Notes: generated by a model from the letters alone, not told the origin. A stretch of 64,000 nucleotides of DNA from Paenibacillus dauci (GCF_000971985.1 NZ_KQ040799.1:372001-436000), one strand, 5' to 3'; counted from the stretch's first letter, positions 17,736 to 27,781 are shown. Translations and numbers: made by a program.

Positions 17736-19142
17736 TCAACCCGTTTTGGCGTGATCCCCATTGAATTCGACCGGCAGGCTCACGGTAACCCTGCCCCCAC
17801 CAGTGATAAGATCGTTTTGCAGCTGCAGCGTCCCCCGATGCAGCTTGATGACATATTCGGCAAATGTTAATCCCATACCATAATGACCGCTCGTTGTACG
17901 GCTCTTATCTCCCCGATAAAATAGCTCAGTGGCTTTCTCCAGCGCTTCTGCAGTAAATCCGGGGCCCCTGTCCGTGATAATAATGGACAACTGCTGGCAT
18001 TTGCAGTGAATCTCAAGCTCCATGCTGGCTCCCTCGGGCGTATGATCCAGTGCATTGGCTATAATGTTCATCAAGGCTCGATGTAGCAGCTGAGGGTCCA
18101 GATAAACGATCGCTTCGGAGCACTCTATTTGCTGTTGGATGCTGATATCCTTGCAGCCTGCATAGGCCCTGGTATTGCTGAGTACTTCTTCAATCCATTC
18201 GCTCAGCGGTACCTCTTCTTTACTCAGGGTCAGCCTGCTTTCTGTTTTGGACATCAGAATCAGCATACGTACATGCTGCTCTATTTTCTCTCCTGCACCC
18301 AGAATATAATTAGTGTACATCTGCTGCTCTTCATCCTGCTCGGATAAGGAAAGCAGCTCGGCATTCCCTTTAATAATCGTTACTGGAATTTTGATATCAT
18401 GAGCAAGCGCGGCAATTTGCTCCTGCTTGGTTTTTTCCGTTTTCCACTGGTTCTCCAGCGATTGCTTTAGTGCATCTCTCATTTCGATCAATGATTGAGC
18501 GACATCATCAAACTCCTGGATGCCTGATTTCTTTTCTGTAAAGTCCAAATCCTGATTTTGGATATGATTTGTAATCCGGGTTAATGCTTTGAGGCTATTC
18601 CTGAAGCGGTTGGCGAATATCGTTGTGATTGTAAAAGAAACAACACTGATCGTCACGATCAGCAGTATGATCCCGGTAAGCTCATAATTCGGCAGATGTG
18701 CTCGCAAATAAGGCGAACTAAACTGCGGACGCAAATCGGATTGCAATATACAGTAGTCGTTTTTTCGCTCAATAAGAGTGTATACTTTTTGGCCATAATA
18801 GGCTGGAGACTGTCCATTAACGATCTGGCTGGCCAGCTTGATCTCCGTATCATCCATATTACCGTATAGGGGTGCTCGATCTTGCTTGCTCAGCACGACG
18901 TATTTGGAGCCTGACGGAAGCATATCTTCATTTATCCATGCGGCAGCCTGAATCACATGCTGTCCCTGCTTGATCAGTTGCTCGTTATAATTGGCGGGCA
19001 GTACCCAACCCGCTTTGATAGCAAGAGACGTTGTTGCCAGATAAAGTCCAAAAACGATAAGACAGCTGATCCCAAGCGAAATCAGATATTTAAACAGTTC
19101 ACGACGCAACGTGGTTTTTCTCTTATGTATAGTTATTGCCAC
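17736..19142 (-). CDS. Sensor histidine kinase of a lantibiotic-sensing (LanK/CprK-like) system
   Basis: A 468-residue membrane histidine kinase. Two membrane helices (about 20-40 and 170-195) flank an extracellular domain of about 130 residues, followed by a HAMP-like linker, the H-box AALAHDIKIPVTIIKG, N-box MNIIANALDHTPEG, G1 DRGPGF and G2 YGMGLTFAEY. It is the last gene of a LanF-LanE-LanG-RR-HK operon, so peptide antibiotics or envelope damage are the likely signal. The GTG at 19142 overlaps the regulator gene by ten bases and has GTAGG upstream; a TTG at 19160 is an alternative start. Confidence 0.9.
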   Translation of the reverse strand: MAITIHKRKTTLRRELFKYLISLGISCLIVFGLYLATTSLAIKAGWVLPANYNEQLIKQGQHVIQAAAWINEDMLPSGSKYVVLSKQDRAPLYGNMDDTEIKLASQIVNGQSPAYYGQKVYTLIERKNDYCILQSDLRPQFSSPYLRAHLPNYELTGIILLIVTISVVSFTITTIFANRFRNSLKALTRITNHIQNQDLDFTEKKSGIQEFDDVAQSLIEMRDALKQSLENQWKTEKTKQEQIAALAHDIKIPVTIIKGNAELLSLSEQDEEQQMYTNYILGAGEKIEQHVRMLILMSKTESRLTLSKEEVPLSEWIEEVLSNTRAYAGCKDISIQQQIECSEAIVYLDPQLLHRALMNIIANALDHTPEGASMELEIHCKCQQLSIIITDRGPGFTAEALEKATELFYRGDKSRTTSGHYGMGLTFAEYVIKLHRGTLQLQNDLITGGGRVTVSLPVEFNGDHAKTG

Positions 19143-19795
19143 CGGTAACCTACACCCCAAACGGTCGTAATCGGCATAACATCATGCTCTTTGCATTTTT
19201 TACGGATAGAACGAATAAATTCCGTAATGGTGGAATATAGCGCATGACCATCCATACCGTACACTTCGTCATAGATTTCTTCTCTGGTAAATACCCGGTT
19301 GCGATTGCGAGCCAGATATTCGCATATTTTATATTCATTCTTGGTCAGGTAAAGCTGAGTATCCCCGACCCAAATCTGCTTCATGTCAAAATCAAACGTA
19401 AAACCGCCGATCTGCTGTCGAGAGATATTCTTTTCCCGGCGTTCCCGGCGCAAATGGGCACTGACTCTAGCGCTCAATTCCCTTACGCCGAACGGCTTGG
19501 CCAGATAGTCGTCTGCTCCAGACATGAGCCCTTCCACAATCGCTTCTTCCTCTGATCGGGCAGTGAGGAAAAGAATAGGGCAATCTACACTGCTGCGAAT
19601 AGTGCGGCAGAATTCGAAGCCATCCACTTGCGGCATCATCACATCCAGCAGAATCAGATCGTAGCCCTGCACATCCTCTGCTGTCAGCCGATAGGCTTGA
19701 TTTTCTACACTTACGAGATGCTTATCACGCTGCAAAATGTTACGAATGAGAGCCAGGATATCAAGATCATCATCGATCGCCAATATTTTGAACAT
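19133..19795 (-). CDS. OmpR-family response regulator of the LanFEG operon
   Basis: A 220-residue regulator with a receiver domain (acidic pair DDD at 8-10, phospho-acceptor Asp in LILLDVMMP, conserved Lys in LAKPFGVREL) and a winged-helix DNA-binding domain (LTKNEYKICEYLARN...VWGVGYRW). It overlaps the kinase gene and follows the transporter genes by 40 bases. By analogy with the C. difficile CprR and nisin/subtilin-type regulators it probably activates the transporter genes upstream of it. The ribosome binding site AAAGGGGA is clear. Confidence 0.93.
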   Translation of the reverse strand: MFKILAIDDDLDILALIRNILQRDKHLVSVENQAYRLTAEDVQGYDLILLDVMMPQVDGFEFCRTIRSSVDCPILFLTARSEEEAIVEGLMSGADDYLAKPFGVRELSARVSAHLRRERREKNISRQQIGGFTFDFDMKQIWVGDTQLYLTKNEYKICEYLARNRNRVFTREEIYDEVYGMDGHALYSTITEFIRSIRKKCKEHDVMPITTVWGVGYRWQ

Positions 19796-19835
19796 GACTG
19801 TTCCCCTTTCATTGAATCGAATGCCCCGTTGATGT

Positions 19836-20606
19836 CTACTCTGTGTGTTTACTCCCCTCCCATTGACGAAACCAGATCAGATGGATAGCCAACATAAGGA
19901 GAGTAACCGAAATCATCCATAACCACCCAGTCTGCATATCGTGTTCGAGATAGGCTCTCATCCCGCTGGTCAGTGTTCCCAATTGAAGCAGAGCCATACT
20001 ATCCATCATCCGTACTCCCCATCCCCATGGGATATAATGCCAGATCAGGTCTCCAACACTGGTAATCATCAGGGCTGCAATAAGCGTACCTGCGCCTCCC
20101 AACAAAATGGAGACTCCCATTCCAAATGTAAAACTGACCCATAACTGGATCATGTACAGTATACCACTGCCGATAGACAGATATATCGCTCCCCATACAA
20201 AGGTCAGATACGGCACTTGATCCATCTTTAATAGAAAAGAGACTCCAGCACCCAGCAGCATAGCTGCGAGCATAATAGCCAAGCTTCCACACGCCCACAC
20301 AAACAGCAATTTGCTAAAGTAACCAATTTCTTTGATCCGACTGCGAATGAATAGGTTTTGAAATTCTCCCGCTTGCTCTTCCTGCATGGTTACCATCCCA
20401 CAAATAATACCCGACAGCAGAGGGAGAACTATTCCCAACATTTCCATATAGCCGGAATACAGGCTAAGGATTGTAGCTTGGCGTCCCTGCATATATAGCA
20501 GATAGATAATAGACCATCCCAGGGGAAGACAGATATGAAGCCAAGGATAGGGGGTGCGTTTCACTTTATAATAATCCGCATAAAGGAATCTCCATATGCC
20601 AATCAT
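19836..20606 (-). CDS. Lantibiotic immunity ABC transporter permease (LanG/MutG type)
   Basis: A 256-residue protein with six membrane helices of the ABC-2 type. The N terminus MIGIWRFLYADYYKVKRTPYPWLH, with its short cytoplasmic amphipathic segment before the first helix, is that of MutG-family subunits. The ATG at 20606 lies one base after the stop of the other permease and has GGGGAGG upstream. It should pair with the LanE-like permease and the LanF-like ATPase to expel or release lantibiotics from the membrane. Confidence 0.88.
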   Translation of the reverse strand: MIGIWRFLYADYYKVKRTPYPWLHICLPLGWSIIYLLYMQGRQATILSLYSGYMEMLGIVLPLLSGIICGMVTMQEEQAGEFQNLFIRSRIKEIGYFSKLLFVWACGSLAIMLAAMLLGAGVSFLLKMDQVPYLTFVWGAIYLSIGSGILYMIQLWVSFTFGMGVSILLGGAGTLIAALMITSVGDLIWHYIPWGWGVRMMDSMALLQLGTLTSGMRAYLEHDMQTGWLWMISVTLLMLAIHLIWFRQWEGSKHTE

Positions 20607-20607
20607 C

Positions 20608-21360
20608 TCAATGCCTCCCCGTTTGAACAGATAGAGTCTGTGCCTGCCTGGAAAAAGCAGATCCTGTCCCAAGCAGCACAATCAGAAAAAGTACAATTGA
20701 AAATAACAAACCTGCAGGTATGACCGCAAAATTCCATAACGGATCACCAGCAGTCAAAGGCACTCCATTCGGGTGTACTCCAATGGCAGGACACATCATA
20801 CGGATCGGCCAGCTCCACGGACTGAGCCACCACCCGCGTAGTGGAGCAGCATAGATACCCAGTACCAAGCCGGTCATAACGTTGATCAGCAGTGTACCTG
20901 TCATTCCCCATCTGCGTGATAACCATAGACAAAATGGAATTTGCCAAAGTGTGCTCACCCATAGCAGCAGTATCGCCAGCAGTGTAGGAGATACTTGAAT
21001 GAGAGATGGGAAAATGAGCTGCAGTGCGAACAACATGAGTTCAAATACCAGCAGCATCAGCAGCATATAAATGGCAATTATGAATACCTTCCCATACCAA
21101 ATGCGGGAAAGCGAGACCGGAAGCAAAAAAATCCGGTTATAATTTACAGCCCGCTGTTCTTTTTGATGGGATAATCCGCTTAACAGTGCAACTGTTAAAG
21201 GTATAAAGAAAATAGACCACCAATTGAATGTATTGGTCATGGTATAGGTAGGATTCATCAAAAAAGAAACAAGTAAATTGAGCAACGGAACGATTACCAC
21301 CAATTTGCGTGAAACCGATCGTCTGAACTTGAGGTGCTCTGCGGAAAGGTAGCGAATCAC
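20608..21360 (-). CDS. Lantibiotic immunity ABC transporter permease (LanE/MutE type)
   Basis: A 250-residue protein with six predicted membrane helices, starting MIRYLSAEHLKFRRSVSRKL, the typical beginning of MutE/EpiE-family subunits. It overlaps the ATPase gene by four bases (ATGA) and is almost contiguous with the next permease, so the three subunits are co-translated. Identity rests on hydropathy, N-terminal pattern and gene order F-E-G. Confidence 0.88.
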   Translation of the reverse strand: MIRYLSAEHLKFRRSVSRKLVVIVPLLNLLVSFLMNPTYTMTNTFNWWSIFFIPLTVALLSGLSHQKEQRAVNYNRIFLLPVSLSRIWYGKVFIIAIYMLLMLLVFELMLFALQLIFPSLIQVSPTLLAILLLWVSTLWQIPFCLWLSRRWGMTGTLLINVMTGLVLGIYAAPLRGWWLSPWSWPIRMMCPAIGVHPNGVPLTAGDPLWNFAVIPAGLLFSIVLFLIVLLGTGSAFSRQAQTLSVQTGRH

Positions 21361-22070
21361 AATGCATCCTCCCTTTGTATATGGCTGGCTTGTACGACGT
21401 CCATAAATAACTGTTCAAGATTCTGACCGCGACAGATCGCTCCCTGATATTCCAGTTTGCCTTCACTGATAATGCCTATATGATCTGCAATCAACTCCAC
21501 TTCGGACAGAATATGACTGGATAAAATGACGGTCATCCCTGTCTGGGGAAAAGAGCGAATAAGTTCACGCATTTTCTGGATACCCATGGGATCAAGTCCA
21601 TTCGTAGGTTCATCCAGGATCAATAGTTGTGGACGATGAAGAAGAGCAATAGCAATGCCAAGCCGTTGTTTCATTCCCATAGAGAATTGACCGGCTTTTT
21701 TGCGACCTGTATTTTTTAAACCCACTATCTCCAGCACTTCATAAATGCGTACATCATTCAGACCAAGTAGAATACTCTGTACTTTCAAATTTTCATAAGC
21801 CGTCAGATTGGCATACAACGGCGGTGATTCAATAAGTGCACCAATCCGGGCAAGATCACGTCGACTCCAGGGATGTCCATCGAATAAGATCTCTCCGGAG
21901 GTTGGAGCCAACAGACCGGTTAACATTTTCAGAGTCGTTGATTTTCCGGCACCATTCGGACCAAGCAGACCGTACACACTGTTGTGCTCTACGGTTAGGG
22001 ACACGTCTCTAATAGCTGTTTCTTTTCCAAACTTGCGAGTCAGATTACGGGTAGTCAGAATAGTACTCAT
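21357..22070 (-). CDS. Lantibiotic protection ABC transporter ATPase (LanF type)
   Basis: A 237-residue ABC ATPase with Walker A GPNGAGKST, Q-loop region ALIESPPLYANLTAYENL, signature FSMGMKQRLGIA, Walker B LLILDEPTNGLD and H-loop SSHIL. The FSMGMKQR signature is common to LanF/BcrA-type self-resistance ATPases. It is the first gene of a five-gene operon with two permeases and a two-component system. AAAGGAT lies eight bases before the ATG. Confidence 0.93.
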   Translation of the reverse strand: MSTILTTRNLTRKFGKETAIRDVSLTVEHNSVYGLLGPNGAGKSTTLKMLTGLLAPTSGEILFDGHPWSRRDLARIGALIESPPLYANLTAYENLKVQSILLGLNDVRIYEVLEIVGLKNTGRKKAGQFSMGMKQRLGIAIALLHRPQLLILDEPTNGLDPMGIQKMRELIRSFPQTGMTVILSSHILSEVELIADHIGIISEGKLEYQGAICRGQNLEQLFMDVVQASHIQREDAL

Positions 22071-22153
22071 TACTATTCATCCTTTATATTGAAATTTCCA
22101 AACTATTTATTTTGTGTCTCTGTAAAAAGCAGGATGTGACTGCTCTGATTAGA

Positions 22154-22216
22154 CGTACGGTTAACTTGTATACTTGCCGGGTATGTAGATAACAGACTGC
22201 TTAAATTAACTGTACG
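22154..22216. promoter_or_regulatory. Spaced inverted repeat between LanFEG and hmoB
   Basis: CGTACGGTTAA (22154-22164) and TTAACTGTACG (22206-22216) are inverted copies with one mismatch, 41 bases apart, in the divergent promoter region. They may be binding half-sites for the operon's response regulator. No promoter could be placed with certainty. Confidence 0.35.
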
Positions 22217-22272
22217 TTTTGTATATATGCTAAATTAGAATTATCAAGTTTTTATCAGGATTCAGTTATTAA

Positions 22273-22800
<528 letters not shown>

Positions 22801-22847
22801 TCTACTGCGCGTAAACAGAAAGTTTGTGCTTGACTGCCCTATTATCA

Positions 22848-22893
22848 AAGACCTCATCCGATTAGCCATTTTGCCGGATTGGGGTCTTTTTTA
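22848..22893 (+). terminator. Terminator of hmoB
   Basis: AGACCTCATCCG and CGGATTGGGGTCT form a stem with one bulge, followed by six T residues. Confidence 0.88.
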
Positions 22894-23081
22894 TGTGTGA
22901 ATTTATCCTGTTTGCCCATTAACATCTATCATTTATTTATTTAAATTTGTATTTTTTTACAATTTTCTTGTAACCCCAGCCGCTTCAAATCGTAGAAGAC
23001 GGTAGATTATATTCTGTATTGTTGTTAAAATGGCATTGTTATTGGAAGAAGCTATTACATTTAGAAATCGAGGGGTTATGT

Positions 23082-23435
23082 ATGGGAATGAGTTACAACA
23101 TGCAGCGCAAAAGTCAGTTGGACGCACGTGAACTGATGCTGCTTGAGTCGGAAGTAAAAACGTATGGTAAAAACATGGTCGTTGCTTATGTGCTGTGGTA
23201 TTTCCTGGGCATTTTTGGAGGTCATCGCTTTTACATGGGCAAGATCGGAACAGCAGTTACACAGTTGATTCTGTCACTGACTGGTGTAGGACTGGTTGTT
23301 ACAGGCGTATGGTGGGTTGTGGATGCCTTTCTGCTGCACACTTCGGTAAGAGAGCATAATGCTTATGTAGAGAATAATATTATTGATCAGATCCTAATCC
23401 AAAAGCCAATCACGCCACCAAGCTACAATTACTGA
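23082..23435 (+). CDS. TM2-domain membrane protein (first of two)
   Basis: A 117-residue protein with a TM2 domain: helix AYVLWYFLGIFG, the polar turn GGHRFYMGK, and a second helix ending in GVWWVVDAFLL. The N terminus (MQRKSQLDARELMLLESEV) is shared with the next gene. Start ATG 23082 has GAGGGG seven bases upstream. TM2 proteins are widespread but their role is unknown. The gap to the next gene is seven bases, so the two are cotranscribed. Confidence 0.85.
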   Translation: MGMSYNMQRKSQLDARELMLLESEVKTYGKNMVVAYVLWYFLGIFGGHRFYMGKIGTAVTQLILSLTGVGLVVTGVWWVVDAFLLHTSVREHNAYVENNIIDQILIQKPITPPSYNY

Positions 23436-23442
23436 TTCCAAT

Positions 23443-23904
23443 ATGCTAACCAGATATGAATTATCTCCACAGGAACTGATGCTGCTCAACTCGGAACTAC
23501 GGTCCAAAGAGAAATCTTTGGCTCTATCCTACCTGATGCTAATTGGCGGACATCTGGGGGTACACCGTTTTTATCTGAGACGAACGATCAGTGCAATTGT
23601 TCAGCTTGTGTTGTTTTTGGTAGCTATGGCTGCCTATTTCGGATTTGCTTTTGCCACAGAATTTAGTGAAGAAGCGAGCTGGTCATTTCTTATTTTGCTG
23701 CTGGCGACCGGATTCCCATTGTTTGTCTGGATTGTGGTTGATCTATTCCTTATTCCGCGTATGGTACGCGACTTAAATCAGAAAGCAGAGCAAGATGTGC
23801 TTCAGCAGATTGAGTGGCTAAGACAAAATCCTCCATCAGCACGTGCACCTATGGCTGCTCCTGCACCCGCTCCACAGCAGGGATATCAGCCGCCTCAGCT
23901 TTAA
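23443..23904 (+). CDS. TM2-domain membrane protein (second of two)
   Basis: A 153-residue paralogue of the preceding gene: LSPQELMLLNSELRSKEKS is followed by a TM2 domain (GGHLGVHRFYLRR, then ...IVVDLFLIPRMV). It differs by a longer loop between helices, probably a third helix, and a Pro/Ala/Gln-rich C-terminal tail. No clear ribosome binding site precedes ATG 23443, so translation probably depends on coupling to the first gene. Confidence 0.82.
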   Translation: MLTRYELSPQELMLLNSELRSKEKSLALSYLMLIGGHLGVHRFYLRRTISAIVQLVLFLVAMAAYFGFAFATEFSEEASWSFLILLLATGFPLFVWIVVDLFLIPRMVRDLNQKAEQDVLQQIEWLRQNPPSARAPMAAPAPAPQQGYQPPQL

Positions 23905-23951
23905 TATTCGATAACAGGACTAGCTGAAACGTACACACATAGAACATACCA

Positions 23952-23985
23952 AAAAGAACGCTCTGTCGATGACAGGGCGTTCTTG
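23952..23985. terminator. Bidirectional terminator
   Basis: AAGAACGC-T-CTGTC and GACAG-G-GCGTTCTT with a 3-base loop, between convergent TM2 and ABC exporter genes; the T tract is better on the minus strand. Confidence 0.8.
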
Positions 23986-24085
23986 CTATTTGTAGATCGA
24001 TTCTCTTACGAGTGCAGCAGTCTGTATAAGCCACAATATTTCCATACAAGCTTCCATACAAGCATGAATATTGGATTCCGGTAGA

Positions 24086-25942
24086 TCAGGAAGATACCTT
24101 CAGCTGACTGTGGAATAGATCGCTATAGAATCCGCCTTGTTCCAGCAGCTGATCATGAGAACCCTTTTCCATAATCTGTCCGTCACGCAGGACGAGAATC
24201 TGGTCGGCTGACCGAATCGTGTTCAGCCGGTGGGCAATCACAAAGCTGGTACGTCCCTGCATCAGCCGCTGCAGTCCTTCCTGGATACGGATCTCGGTCA
24301 CCGTATCAATACTGCTCGTCGCTTCATCAAGTACCAGAATTGCCGGATCGGACAACATCGCTCTGGCAATCGTGAGCAGCTGGCGCTGACCCTGACTGAT
24401 CCCACCGCCATCCCGTCCCAGATGATGCTGATATCCATCCGGCAGACGACGGATAAAGCTGTCGGCATTGGCCATTACTGCTGCCTGCTCTACTTCGGCA
24501 TCTGTAGCCTCCAGCCGTCCATAACGGATATTATCCATAATCGTTCCCTCGAACAAAAATGAGTCCTGCAGCACAAACGCCATATGTTCACGCAGACTGG
24601 CACGACGCATCTGCTTGATATCCTGTCCATCTATCGTAATCATGCCTTCATCCGCATCATAAAAGCGCGAGATCAGCTGAATCAGCGTAGTCTTGCCTGC
24701 GCCGGTCGGCCCGACGAGTGCAATCATCTCTCCTGGCTCGGCTTTGAACGAGATATGCTGAAGGGTATCCCGTCCTTCTCCTGTATCATAACCAAAGGAC
24801 ACATCGCGGAATTCCACTTCTCCCTTGATTTGCTGGACAGCCTTAGCCTGCTGTTCGTCGGCCTCTTCGACCTCTTCATCCATGATCTCGAATACCCGCT
24901 CGGCTCCTGCAATCGCCGACAGTAGCGTATTCCACTGATTCGCCAGATCATTGAGCGGACGTGTAAACTGGCGGGCATATTCTACGAAAATGACAATTAC
25001 CCCGACAGTAATCGCACCACGGATCGCCAGCAGTCCTCCTGCTCCGGCAATCAGGGCAAAGCTCAGATTATTAAGCCCGTTCATCAGTTTGGGAATAAAC
25101 CCGGAGATCGTCTGGGCCCAGAATCCGGAGAAGCGTATCCGGTCATTACGTTCGCCGAATTCACCAATCACCCGCTGCTCCTGGGCAAAGGCTTTGATAA
25201 TTTTCTCTCCCGACAGCGTCTCTTCGATATAACCATTCAGTTCACCCAGATTACGCTGCCGTTCCCGGAACAGTGGACCGGTACGCCGGGTAATCCAGCG
25301 CATTCCCAGCGCCATCAGCGGTACGACAATAAAGGTCAACAGCGTCAGCAACGGACTGAGCCACAGCATAACACCGAGCGTACCGATAAGCGTCAGCACG
25401 CTGGAGAAAATCTGAATCGCCGAGCTGTTCAGCGTCGAACTGACATTCTCGATATCATTGGTCACCCGGCTCATCAACTCGCCCTGCTGTCTCTGTCCGA
25501 AAAAAGGGATCGGCAGACGATGCAAATGCGAGAACAGATCGGCACGCATACGGTAGACCGTCTCTTGGGCAATCTCGATCATCCAGACATTTTGCAGCCA
25601 GGAAGTGACCGAGTTCAGAATATATACTGCACCCAGTGCAGCGAGAAACCAGATCCAGCGTCTGCCGGCATCCTGTTCCAGAAAATCATCAATGGCGATT
25701 CCGACCAGATACGGTCCCAGCAGTGTCAGTGCAGAGGTCAACAGCACCATGAACAGAACAAGAAACAGCTTAAAGCGGCGCTGGGAGAGATATTTCCATA
25801 TCCGTCCCAGTGTACCTTTCCAGTCTTTGGCACGTCGCTTCTTGCCTGCTGCCGGTGTTCCCTGAGGAATATCTCCCGGTTCTTCGGCCGCTACAGCCGG
25901 AGGTCTTGCAACACGAAAAGGATCAGTGAATGATTTCCACAC
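24086..25942 (-). CDS. ABC exporter half-transporter, canonical subunit
   Basis: A 618-residue fusion of six membrane helices (about 55-340) and an ABC ATPase. Walker A is GPTGAGKTT, the signature ISQGQRQLLTIARA and Walker B ILVLDEATSSID with an intact catalytic Glu. It resembles the BmrD/YheH side of heterodimeric multidrug exporters. The likely start is GTG 25942, nine bases after AGGAGG, overlapping the partner gene by 20 bases; a longer frame to 26017 is not conserved. It is the third gene of an operon with its partner and an FHA regulator. Confidence 0.92.
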   Translation of the reverse strand: MWKSFTDPFRVARPPAVAAEEPGDIPQGTPAAGKKRRAKDWKGTLGRIWKYLSQRRFKLFLVLFMVLLTSALTLLGPYLVGIAIDDFLEQDAGRRWIWFLAALGAVYILNSVTSWLQNVWMIEIAQETVYRMRADLFSHLHRLPIPFFGQRQQGELMSRVTNDIENVSSTLNSSAIQIFSSVLTLIGTLGVMLWLSPLLTLLTFIVVPLMALGMRWITRRTGPLFRERQRNLGELNGYIEETLSGEKIIKAFAQEQRVIGEFGERNDRIRFSGFWAQTISGFIPKLMNGLNNLSFALIAGAGGLLAIRGAITVGVIVIFVEYARQFTRPLNDLANQWNTLLSAIAGAERVFEIMDEEVEEADEQQAKAVQQIKGEVEFRDVSFGYDTGEGRDTLQHISFKAEPGEMIALVGPTGAGKTTLIQLISRFYDADEGMITIDGQDIKQMRRASLREHMAFVLQDSFLFEGTIMDNIRYGRLEATDAEVEQAAVMANADSFIRRLPDGYQHHLGRDGGGISQGQRQLLTIARAMLSDPAILVLDEATSSIDTVTEIRIQEGLQRLMQGRTSFVIAHRLNTIRSADQILVLRDGQIMEKGSHDQLLEQGGFYSDLFHSQLKVSS

Positions 25943-27746
25943 GGCCAAGCTCCTCCTCTCCAAACTGGGATGCATATATTTTCCGGTACAGCTCCGACTG
26001 CTGAAGCAGCTCATCATGATTGCCCTGGGCGATCAGTTGTCCATCGCTGAGCAGCAGTACTTTGTCTGCCCGGATCGTCGAGCTGATCTTTTGGGTAATC
26101 AGAATCGTGGTACAGGACAACGTGCCGAGGCTCTCCAGCAGCAGTGATTCTGTGTGCACATCCAGCGCACTCGTGCTGTCATCCAGCAGCAGAATCTGTG
26201 GACGCCGCACCAGTGCTCGCGCAATAGAGAGACGCTGCTTCTGTCCGCCAGACAGATTGACTCCACGCTGGCCGAGCAAGGTATCATATCCATTCGGCAG
26301 CTGGGTAATCGTATCGTGAATCTGGGCCATCCGTGCAGCTTCTGCAATCTCTTCCATTGTGGCATGTTCATTGCCCCAGGCGATATTGTCACGAATAGTG
26401 CCGCTGAACAGTACGACTTCCTGCGGCACATAGCCAATGATACCTCGCAGCTGTTCTTCACTCATTTTGCGAATATCTTGTTCCTGCAAATAAATATGCC
26501 CGCTGTTCACTTCGTACAGCCGTAAGATCAGCTGGACTAATGACGATTTGCCCGAACCGGTCGCTCCCATAATCGCAGTCATCCGGCCTACACGTGCTGT
26601 AAAGGAAATATCCGTCAGAATCGGCGTATCGACACCGGGATATTGAAAATAGACACGCTCAAATGCAATGCCGCGCTGGTCTTTGCGTAATGAAGAAGGA
26701 TCTACCCTGGATTCGGTTAATCCTCTATTTTCAAAAATAGGGTCATCGTTACGCACTGCCGACCCTACCTCCTGATCAGATGATAGACGACTGCTCACTT
26801 CTTCTTCGGAAGCATTCATCACTTCGTCCATCCGTTCAGCCGAAGCTCTCGCTCTGGAAAAGGAAGCCACGATCATCGAGAATGCCGATAAGGCACCCAT
26901 GGTACGCATGGAGTAGTTGATAATCGCTACTACTTCACCCACTGAAGCGCTTCCACTCATAATGTCACGATGTCCAAACCACAGTACTGCAATAATACTG
27001 GCATTCATAATAAACAGGATAAACGGCATCGTCGTCTCGGTCAGACGCAGCGCAGCGACCGTATCCGTCATTAACTCACCGCTATGCTGCTCAAAACGTT
27101 TACGCTCATGATGGCGGCGAACGAATACACGAATCAGCCGCATCCCGGTCAGATTTTCCTGCATCACATTATTGACCTTATCCAGACGCCGCTGTACCAG
27201 CTGGAATCGCGCAGCAGCCCGTTTCATGACCGCGATAACGAACAATAACAGCACTGGAATACCCACGACCAGCAGCAGACCCAGCTTCACATTAACGATC
27301 AGCGCCATAATACTGCTGCCCACCACCAGCAGCGGCATCCGCAGCATAAAGCGCAGACCCATAAACAGCATGTCCTGCAAAATGGTCACATCATTGGTCA
27401 ACCTTGTAATTAACGATGAAGAAGAAAAGCGGCTGAACAGGGCATACGAGAAAGACTGTACTTTGGTATACAGCGCTTCCCGCAGATCATAGCCCAGCCC
27501 CTGGCTTGCATAGGAAGCATAGAACGAACTGAATATGCCGGCGACAAAAGCAATAACTGTACCCCCGACCAGAATTCCTCCCCACAGCAGCACTGTCGAA
27601 GCATCCTGACGGCTCACTCCATCATCTATAATTTTGGAGATGAGAAAGGGCTGCAGCAGTTCCAGCGCCAGCTCGATAAACATCATGAGCAGCGCCAGCA
27701 CAGCGGCAACCCGGTACTTTTTGAGAAAGGCAAACATAAGCGACAT
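25923..27746 (-). CDS. ABC exporter half-transporter, degenerate-site subunit
   Basis: A 607-residue membrane-ATPase fusion that should form a heterodimer with the next gene's product. Walker A GATGSGKSS and signature LSGGQKQR are canonical, but Walker B reads ILLLDDSTSALD, with Asp in place of the catalytic Glu; this is the BmrC/YheI-type degenerate site. An insert of about 35 polar residues joins the membrane and ATPase parts. ATG 27746 has AAGGGGG six bases upstream, better placed than the ATG at 27752. Substrates are probably drugs or lipids but are not readable from sequence. Confidence 0.92.
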   Translation of the reverse strand: MSLMFAFLKKYRVAAVLALLMMFIELALELLQPFLISKIIDDGVSRQDASTVLLWGGILVGGTVIAFVAGIFSSFYASYASQGLGYDLREALYTKVQSFSYALFSRFSSSSLITRLTNDVTILQDMLFMGLRFMLRMPLLVVGSSIMALIVNVKLGLLLVVGIPVLLLFVIAVMKRAAARFQLVQRRLDKVNNVMQENLTGMRLIRVFVRRHHERKRFEQHSGELMTDTVAALRLTETTMPFILFIMNASIIAVLWFGHRDIMSGSASVGEVVAIINYSMRTMGALSAFSMIVASFSRARASAERMDEVMNASEEEVSSRLSSDQEVGSAVRNDDPIFENRGLTESRVDPSSLRKDQRGIAFERVYFQYPGVDTPILTDISFTARVGRMTAIMGATGSGKSSLVQLILRLYEVNSGHIYLQEQDIRKMSEEQLRGIIGYVPQEVVLFSGTIRDNIAWGNEHATMEEIAEAARMAQIHDTITQLPNGYDTLLGQRGVNLSGGQKQRLSIARALVRRPQILLLDDSTSALDVHTESLLLESLGTLSCTTILITQKISSTIRADKVLLLSDGQLIAQGNHDELLQQSELYRKIYASQFGEEELGRVEIIH

Positions 27747-27781
27747 GTGCATCCCCCTTGTGACAAATCTACCTTACAGCA

